NCBI GenBank assembly: GCA_026075535.2
Contig: AP026544.2
Coordinates: 4,092,001-4,156,000, forward strand
Source: Tricholoma matsutake
Taxonomy: Eukaryota; Basidiomycota; Agaricomycetes; Agaricales; Tricholomataceae
Length of the DNA: 64,000 nt
Direction of reading: 5' to 3'
Translations under genes and position numbers: made by a program
In this document: piece after piece, positions 57,631 to 64,000 of the stretch
Layout: each line of letters begins with the position of its first letter
How positions within the stretch are numbered: position 1 is the stretch's first letter
Notes under the pieces: model-generated
Seen by the model: the letters and a program-made list of their open reading frames with translations, nothing else
Database searches by the model: none
What the model was told of the DNA's origin: nothing

Positions 57631-57790
57631 TTACCCGGTCGTGTATAAAAATAAATCGCAACTTGGAGACGCGCCGTTCTGCAGCGCTTGAGATCTAGAG
57701 TAACGTCAAGAGCTGGATACCCACAATTAGAGTCTAGACTCCACAGGGGAATATAACAACAATGTGCAACAACCTAACACGTCATGGCAT

Positions 57791-58892
57791 CTATTCCTCG
57801 AGCCCCAAAGCAATATCAACCGGCAACCCGGCGTCCTTCCAAGCTTGATATCCCCCAATTATGTCCGTCGCGTTCAGCAAGCCCAGCTGCTGAAGGGAAA
57901 ACGCGGCCAAACTAGTGGGATGCCGATCAATCATAGCGGTTGCACCGATATCAAGAGAGGAAACCACCTTGATGTATAGCCTTCTTGACAGAACACAATT
58001 ACTCTCAAATCATATCTATCAACGATGGAGAGTCGATCGTCGCACCGAGGATCAAACCTCCATTCAAGTACATTACGTTCTATGATCAGCGAACCGTCAA
58101 TACCTCCTTCAGCCTCACGCTGAGCGGCAGGGCGAATATCGACAAGGAAAGTGGGCGCTCCGACTGGTGATTCACGCAGCTCGTTGTATGCTTCCACTGG
58201 CGAGATCCGCTGCAATTTGGCTCGTGCGTCGGATAGTATCTGGTCTATGCTACGAGAACCAGGCGGAGGTGCCAGCGGATCAATGGGGGCTCTTGCGGAC
58301 TTGCGTACAACATCCCAAAGGGCGTTCTCGTCGTACACAGAACCTCCTAGATCTCTCACCAACGCGAACCATCTATTCTCTTCCGTCGTTATTGATGTTA
58401 TTCTGCCAAGAAATTTAGAGCTGGCAAGGAGAATGGCTCGCTGGACAAATTCTTGGGACGAGCCGCAGATGATCAAGGGATTCGCCCCGATATTCATCTT
58501 CCCAGTCGTAGCAATGATGAGAAGGTAATCAGACATGGAGAGCTGAAGCTCAACCACATCTGCAACCTTGTGTAGATAATTGTCGTCGTCACTTTTTGAA
58601 TATGTCAGCAAGACACCGACTCGGACGCCTTTCAACTGGTACATTTAACTTCTTCCAAAAACGGGCAGCGGGGTGGCGTCTCACCGTCAAGTATCTCCGC
58701 GTTCGTGATGACACGGACAGCTACTTCCTGTGCGACTTGTTGCCTTACATCGTCAAGTGTTCGATATGGTGCAGCTCCAACATTGCCACGAACAATGACA
58801 GCGTTGTTGCCTATAACGCGGCTGTTATGATCGTTGTTGTATGATCGAATTGAACTCGTGGAACTGCTGTATTTGATTGATCCAGATATCAT
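57791..58892 (-). CDS. Rhodanese-domain protein, about 329 residues
   Basis: Exons on the minus strand: 58892(or 59036)-58685, 58628-57968, 57911-57791. The N-terminal half has RTLDDVRQQVAQEVAVRVI, DGVRVGVLLTYSKSDDDNY and FVQRAILLASSKFLGRI, unfamiliar to me. A linker (PIDPLAPPPGSR) leads to a rhodanese-like domain of about 130 residues: ISPVEAYNELRE, FLVDIRP, ERNVLEWRFDP, active loop VIVFCQEGYTS with the catalytic-type cysteine, and IIGGYQAWKDAGLPV. A sulfur-transferase or related role is plausible. The frame extends to an ATG at 59036, but that is only 23 bp from the divergent start at 59060. I therefore prefer ATG 58892. Confidence 0.85.
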
Positions 58893-59059
58893 AAGATATG
58901 AAACGATTGTCAATGGATTTTTTTTCCTGTCCAGTTCGAGCTGGCAGGCTATATCATGGTCCAACTTCTCACACTGACTCGGGAATTCGCGGGCCGAATA
59001 GGTACCTGATTGTTTGACGTTGTTTGTCAAAACCATCCTGGACTCAGTCGTTCTGAACG
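58893..59059. promoter_or_regulatory. Divergent start region, rhodanese gene and FMP46-like gene
   Basis: 167 bp if the rhodanese protein starts at 58892. gttcgttcgttc repeats occur near 59086, just inside the FMP46-like gene. Confidence 0.4.
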
Positions 59060-59662
59060 ATGTTCAATTCTTTCAAGCGCACGCTCGTTCGTTCGTTCAA
59101 GTTTGTCTGTATTGCTCACGCAAACTGACAGATAAACATTGTTAGCCCCAGATTTCCATCTTGTAAGCTCAGTTTTGCATCTCACCTACACTTAAGTCCC
59201 TACCTTAGCCGTCATAGTCATCATCCTTCATCACCGCCTTCTAACAAGGCTCTCGCTCTTCTTCGTTCATCCTTATCTTCGCCTTATCCTCCAGGTAAAT
59301 CCACAAATCCCCCCCTTGAATTCAATCTGGAGGTAGTCGAGAATCCTCCATCTTCGGATCAGCTCAAGGTCATTATGTCATATCTGCCTTCGAAGCATGT
59401 TTCTCCATCGTCTGCATTTTTATCTGCGCACCCTGCGGCGCCCTCAAGCTCGGAACATCCTGAGACTTTTTCTGGCGTCGCGGATCTTGGAACACAGAAC
59501 CCGAATGCAATGAGATGGCCTGTAGTCGTTGATTGGCTTGGAGGGCAAGCCAGCATCGGGGACGTGGAAGGTGTTAAGGGGATCCTGGAGACTCTCAGGA
59601 AACGCCGTGATGGCGAGATACAGGACGAGGATGTTCACCGGCCAACTGGCTGGTTCACCTAA
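59060..59662 (+). CDS. FMP46: FMP46-like mitochondrial redox protein (DUF1687), 165 residues
   Basis: Exons 59060-59086, 59146-59162 (17 nt) and 59209-59662. The thioredoxin-like start TLPQISIFRH, the run SNKALALLRSS, FNLEVVENPPSSDQL and the end WPVVVDWLGGQASIGDVEGVKGILETL match the fungal FMP46 family as I know it. The usual redox cysteine is not evident in this copy's N-terminal strand (PQISIF), so activity is open. A basic, Ser/Arg-containing N-terminus (FNSFKRTL) suits mitochondrial import. The first intron uses donor GTTCGT, chosen because only this keeps frame with the conserved start. Confidence 0.8.
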
Positions 59663-60104
59663 GTAAGTCGATGAAAGAAATGATATAATGTACACTACTG
59701 TAAGGAGGTAACGGTATGCGAATGACAGTTGGCAATAATACAAGTCATCATGTTGCGAAACACTTACAATCACGATCCCTGCCATCAAATTGCACCAATT
59801 TGCAGCGGAATATTCAATAACCAAGGCCGCCGCATAAGGGGCACATGTATGTAGGCGCTTGTGCAAGGGTAGCCCGACCCGACCTTTTTCTTCCAAGTTG
59901 ATAACGAACATGATGCAATATGAAAGTCCCACTGCAGAGTCTGCAGCAGCGTTATTAGTGACATTGACGATTATACAGTTCTGGTTTAACAATCGAGGGG
60001 GCGGCATAGCGAACAAAGGAACTCTGATGCTCCATATCATGTACATGTTCCTATTGTACACTCACCACCGTGGGTGAACTTACATTGTTGGCTAGACTTA
60101 TCGG
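59663..60104. other. Intergenic between convergent genes
   Basis: About 440 bp between stops. Long frames on both strands (for example minus 60061-59444) run antisense across the FMP46-like gene and are not credible genes. Confidence 0.5.
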
Positions 60105-61318
60105 CTACTTTAAGAAAGCTCCGTTCGTTTCCTCCAGTAAAAGATTATAATCAGGCTGGAACTGTAGCAATTGGCAGAGTTCACTTTTACTGACGAATCA
60201 ACAACGGCAAGAAAGACGTACTCCAAGATAGGTTGCATGAGGATTTTGGATTACGCGGGCAGTATACTCTGCATCAGCATTGTCAATGACGGTCTTCTGC
60301 ACGCCGCTGGCCGAAGAGGCCTCGGTTTGCAGCTGGACCTTGCACTGCTTCTCTAGCCTAACGAACAGATATACAGCCTCGTCGACTGTGTGTCCAACTA
60401 AAAGAATGCAACCCTGAGTAAAGCTTATGCTACACTGGAAAAAAAAAACGCAACGAGTCAGAAGACCATGGTTCTGCAAGATACAGGTCTTCCATTTCGG
60501 TCCAAGCGCGCGAGCAATATTCTCGCCTTCTTCCTTAGCAAGGACAACACCGCCAAAATTTTCGTACACCGCAAGGTTGTCGTAAAATACACACGAATCT
60601 TGGGTGGTGATATCGATAGGCTTTCCGAATGTAGACCAAGCTTTTCCATAGATAGAATGGCAATGAGCAGCTGCTTTGATATCAGGTCGATCCTTGTGAA
60701 TCGCAGAGTCTGAGATTGGATGAAATATATATGCCGCGATCGATTTTATTATGGTGCTTCAACAACTCACGGATGAAAAAACCTGCGGCGTTGATTGGAA
60801 GTTGTGCGCCATGAGGGGAAACGTGTCCCGCAGGGTCCACGAGAACAAGATTAGATTTCTAGTTGAAAGTGATAATTCGACCGATAATCGTAGGATTCTG
60901 GGATTACTCACAGTGATGGAGGAGAAGTGAACAGCCATCGGATTCATCCTGGAAACATCAAGTTAAAATATCGACATCAATGACTTCGTGAAACGAGATA
61001 ACCAGTAGTAACCAGGCAGGACAGGATCCCTGACGGTGATATGGCCTGAACTACCATCGCCGTAACCTAACTTTCCCCACAAACGAAACGCAGCAGCCAT
61101 ATGTTCCTAAACAATGAATGGAACAAAAGTTCACGACATCTCTCGAGATTACTGACCTTGATCCATTCGCGTTCTGCGAATGGATCATCAAACTTCGGTA
61201 TACCATCCAAAGATACCGTCCTTTGTTTATCTCCTCGCCATAACTTGTTAAAAGGATGTTCAGGATGTTCCGAGGGATGGAAAGAAGCGGGGGTTCCGAT
61301 ATCGATGGAAGGACTCAT
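60105..61318 (-). CDS. Class II aldolase/adducin-domain protein, copy 1, 292 residues
   Basis: Exons on the minus strand: 61318-61157, 61106-61003, 60948-60912, 60858-60771, 60709-60455, 60397-60222, 60161-60105. The family splits or epimerises small sugar phosphates or related hydroxy acids with a divalent metal. The metal His pair is in AAAHCHSIYGKAW, and the third His in ILQNHGLLT. Other marks are GYGDGSSGHITVRDP, MNPMAVHFSSI, LVDPAGHVSPHGAQLPINAA, FGGVVLAKEEG and HTVDEAV. The substrate is unknown; fungal relatives include L-fuculose-phosphate-aldolase-like proteins. Exon phases and most exon lengths equal those of copy 2, so they arose by duplication with inversion. Confidence 0.92.
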
Positions 61319-61884
61319 GGAGGGTCGTGCACAAGTTAGAAAATCGAGAGGTAAAAGTAGGACTACGTACCGGATACATAGCCTATCGCCACTCTCTGAT
61401 CCACAAGGAGAAAATTCGGCAATGAGTAGACATCCCATGACCTCAGGGAGATATCTTCATGGACATGTGAATAAGCTATAGAAAGACGGCATGTGCTCAT
61501 GACTCTAAGGGTGCCGAAATTTTTATGAAATTTATGAATCTGAGTCCAACCTGAGGCTATTGAGTACTTATTGAGTACTGAAGTACTGAGTACTCACTCA
61601 ATATTCAATATTGAGTCTTTATGATATATGATGCATGATGAGGCGCGCCGTCAGTGTGACAAGTAATGTGACATCTAACGTTAAACATTATTTAAACCGC
61701 GGCCCGGTGAAACAGAACAAAAAACTTGCAAAGACGCTAGCTCAGCTCCAAATTCCACACGTCCGTGACATTTAGATGGTCCACTTATCCCCTTGTACTA
61801 TTCCTCTGGACTCATGACTGTCACTTGCACAGGTTCTACATTTATCTGCCGCAATCGATTGATTCTTGAGACTTACGACCCACC
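61319..61884. promoter_or_regulatory. Divergent region between the two aldolase genes
   Basis: 566 bp between start codons. Around 61555-61620 is a cluster of gagtact/attgagtac words in both orientations, including tcaatattcaatattgag, which could form hairpins or bind a dimeric regulator. Whether it regulates the genes is inference. Confidence 0.45.
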
Positions 61885-63119
61885 ATGAGTCCTTCTGGCG
61901 ACATCCCTAGTATTACCAACGGCAAGCCTGCTGACAGAGACCTGCAAAACCCTAACCATCCATTCAATAAAATTTGGCGAGGTAATAAGCAAGGAACTGT
62001 TCGTCTAGATGGTATACCCAAGTTCAATGATCCCTACGCTGAACGTGAATGGATCAAGGTGAGTTTTTCGAAAGGCGCTGTGTGGGACAGCTTGGATATT
62101 CCGTTACCGAATCCTAGGAACATATGGCGGCCACATTTCGCTTCTGGGGAAAGTTAGGCTACGGCGACGGTATTGCCGGCCACATCACTGTTCGAGACCC
62201 CGTTCTGGAGGGTCATTACTGGTTAGCTATTTCCAATTGACTGTTAGTTTTCGACGTCGTGATTCCGAGTTGCATATTAGGATGAACCCTGTAGCTGTTC
62301 ACTTTTCTTCCATCAAGGTAATTCAAAAATTGCTTTCCCCACAGATTCCTCTCATCAAGGGGAATGAATCTAGAAATCGAATCTCGTACTTGTGAACCCC
62401 GAAGGACATGTTTCTCCTCACGGCGCACAACTTCCGATCAATGCAGCTGGGTTTTTCATCCGTAAGTGACGTTACACCTGTGGCACATATTTTTGAATGT
62501 TTTGCTGATGTGTAATTTCAGACTCTGCCATTCATAAGGCCCGTCCGGATATCCACGCGGCTGCCCACTGCCATTCTGTTCATGGCCAGGCATGGTCCAT
62601 ATACGGAAAGCCCGTAGACATTTCCACGCAGGACTCGTGCGCTTTGTATGACAATCTTGCGGTATATGAAAATTTCGGAGGCGTTGTCCTTGCCAAGGAA
62701 GAGGGGGAAAATATTGCGCGAGCGCTTGGTCCGAAAAAGAAGACATGCATCCTTCAGAACCATGGACTTCTGACGCGTTGAGTTGTTCTCTTTCTGTGTT
62801 CAAATCGTGTGAATTCTGAGGAATGTATAGTCGGCAATACCGTTGATGAAGCTGTTGCCCTCTTTGCCATCCTTGACAGGCAGTGCCATGTTCAACTGCT
62901 TACGGAGGCCGCTTCAGCCAATGGACTCAAGAAGACTGTTATCGACAACGCGGATGCTGAATATAGCGCTCAGTTTATCCAGGATCCCCATATCGCCTAC
63001 ATCCAAGTATGTACCTCCTTCCTTTATCCGTTGAAGGTAACTTATGTTTGTTTTTGTGGCAGTTCCAACCGGAATATAAACTTCTGATTGAAGAGACGAA
63101 CGGGGCCTTCTTGAAGTGA
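61885..63119 (+). CDS. Class II aldolase/adducin-domain protein, copy 2, 296 residues
   Basis: Exons: 61885-62058, 62118-62221, 62281-62317, 62374-62461, 62522-62776, 62831-63006, 63063-63119. The seven-exon layout and intron phases are the same as in copy 1, with internal exons of identical length (104, 37, 88, 255, 176, 57). Metal-binding AAAHCHSVHGQAW and LQNHGLLT are intact, as are GYGDGIAGHITVRDP, NPEGHVSPHGAQLPINAA and NTVDEAV. It differs from copy 1 mainly near the N-terminus (SGDIPSITNGKPADRD). Both copies look functional and may share promoter DNA. Confidence 0.92.
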
Positions 63120-64000
63120 CCAGAATCTTCTTGAATTTTGATACTTCCACTTGCTGTACAGCAGAAGGTCTTTTCAGCTGCTTGTAATTATAGCGTGCTT
63201 GCTGTGTATCTAAGCCAAATGTTGATCTTCCCGGAAGCTCGGGGGACGAACCCTCAGTCCACCAGATCCAGGGGCCCAATTTCATGGTGAACATGGGTAC
63301 GTAAATAACTTCAGAGGGGGGAGAGGAGATGACCTTCTCCTTACCTCCACCAAGTATGATTCTTTCAAGAGATCAACACACCGGATCCGGGCGCAGGAAT
63401 ATATGCAATCCCATTTTCGAGCGGGGCCTTCGGTGTAGGTTTGTTTGGAATGATCATTTAATTATAAACTACATTACTAACTGATGTGCTCCAAACTTGT
63501 GGCAGCAACACTTGAATAAATCAGGGTCGAGCCGATACTATCTCGGGTTATTTCCATACACCCTACTATCTCTATCCAAGTTTGAGAAGTGGAGGAACTA
63601 AATGACAGACTAATTAGAACAAGGGGGGAACAAGCAGGGAACTGGGAGGTAATGGAGTGGTCTAATTTTTTGGGAAGGCCTTCAGCCAACTAATGGTGTT
63701 CCAAGACGGGTACCACCATGCATCGGGCGCTCAAGAAGGGTCTGGCATTACAAGGCAATGAAAGGAGAGTAAAAAATGTAATTTACATTCTGCAAGCATA
63801 TAGAACTGCGTAGCCCTGTCAGTCTCAAGCAGTACTTAGTGGCAGGACACTACGTCGATGACCCCTAGGCATACACTACTGCTCGGCTCATGATCTATCC
63901 AAGCCTAAGCCTGGTCAAGCCGAGCCCAAGCCCGGGCTTTTGAGCTGAGCCGAGCCCTGTACATCACTAACTACTCGTCACCTCGAACTTCGAAGTTGCC
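63120..64000. other. No recognisable gene to window end
   Basis: Only shadow frames. From about 63880 to 63955 the sequence is rich in agcc/gggctc words (ccaagcctaagcc, gccgagcccaagcccggg), a low-complexity stretch that resembles decayed transposon ends seen elsewhere. Confidence 0.45.

Noticed and set aside
58893..59036. Longer start for the rhodanese gene at ATG 59036
   Set aside because: Would leave 23 bp to the divergent FMP46-like start; ATG 58892 is more plausible, though transcript data could overturn this.
59444..60061. 205-codon minus-strand frame
   Set aside because: Runs antisense through the FMP46-like gene, whose exons and conserved motifs are convincing.
63236..63294. tRNA-like B-box word (gggttcgtcccc on the minus strand)
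   Set aside because: No A-box or cloverleaf arms at the right distances.
1..64000. CRISPR array, bacterial operon or phage-like defence system
   Set aside because: The DNA is fungal nuclear with spliced genes; the only regular arrays are a 24-bp and a 159-bp satellite without unique spacers.

Overview
The window looks like part of a mushroom-forming basidiomycete (Agaricomycetes) nuclear genome. The reasons are host genes cut by many introns of about 46-68 bp, fungal-type orthologues, and a load of Ty3 chromoviruses, Ty1/copia, Ngaro-type tyrosine-recombinase, hAT-like and CACTA-like elements with a Pif1-like helicase remnant. No organism is named because nothing in the sequence fixes it.

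Region 1 (1 to about 36,200) is a transposon island. At 1-4747, on the minus strand, one chromovirus (copy B) appears to have jumped into the gag of another (copy A). A Pif1-like helicase tail follows (4833-5144). At 6032-20203 lies a four-level nest: a decayed copia element was hit by an hAT-like element (10173-19034, 8-bp duplication gacaggat), that by a second hAT-like element (11656-18918, duplication aataggac), and that by an intact copia element (11987-17743, duplication ttgta) with identical 305-bp LTRs. Next is a CACTA-like element with 536-584 bp inverted ends (20420-24343), itself hit by an hAT-like MITE (21774-22262). A nearly complete chromovirus (24915-30954, duplication gaatc) and a Ngaro/DIRS-like element (about 31101-34498) close the island.

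Region 2 (36,223-63,119) is host DNA with dense genes. In order: a 12-exon gene for an unrecognised 2,014-residue protein (+); BET4, the Rab geranylgeranyltransferase alpha subunit (-); SYF1, a spliceosome HAT-repeat protein (+); a conserved-looking 252-residue protein (-); an RBR ubiquitin ligase (-); a small single-pass membrane protein (+); a secreted/membrane cupredoxin protein (-); SRP9/SRP21 (-); a mitochondrial 2-oxodicarboxylate carrier (+); a rhodanese-domain protein (-); an FMP46-like redox protein (+); and two class II aldolase/adducin paralogues arranged head to head (- then +). I traced exon models by hand: every junction keeps frame, and the resulting proteins read as complete. 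The genes are housekeeping in character, and no secondary-metabolite or defence cluster is evident.

Most unusual at the sequence level are the four-deep nest with all target duplications readable, 5-nt and 7-nt micro-exons in the carrier signature motifs, three GC-AG introns in three different genes, an in-frame UGA shared by three chromovirus gag copies, and the large orphan protein at the edge of the transposon island. All functional calls rest on sequence reading and remembered family features; no database search was run.
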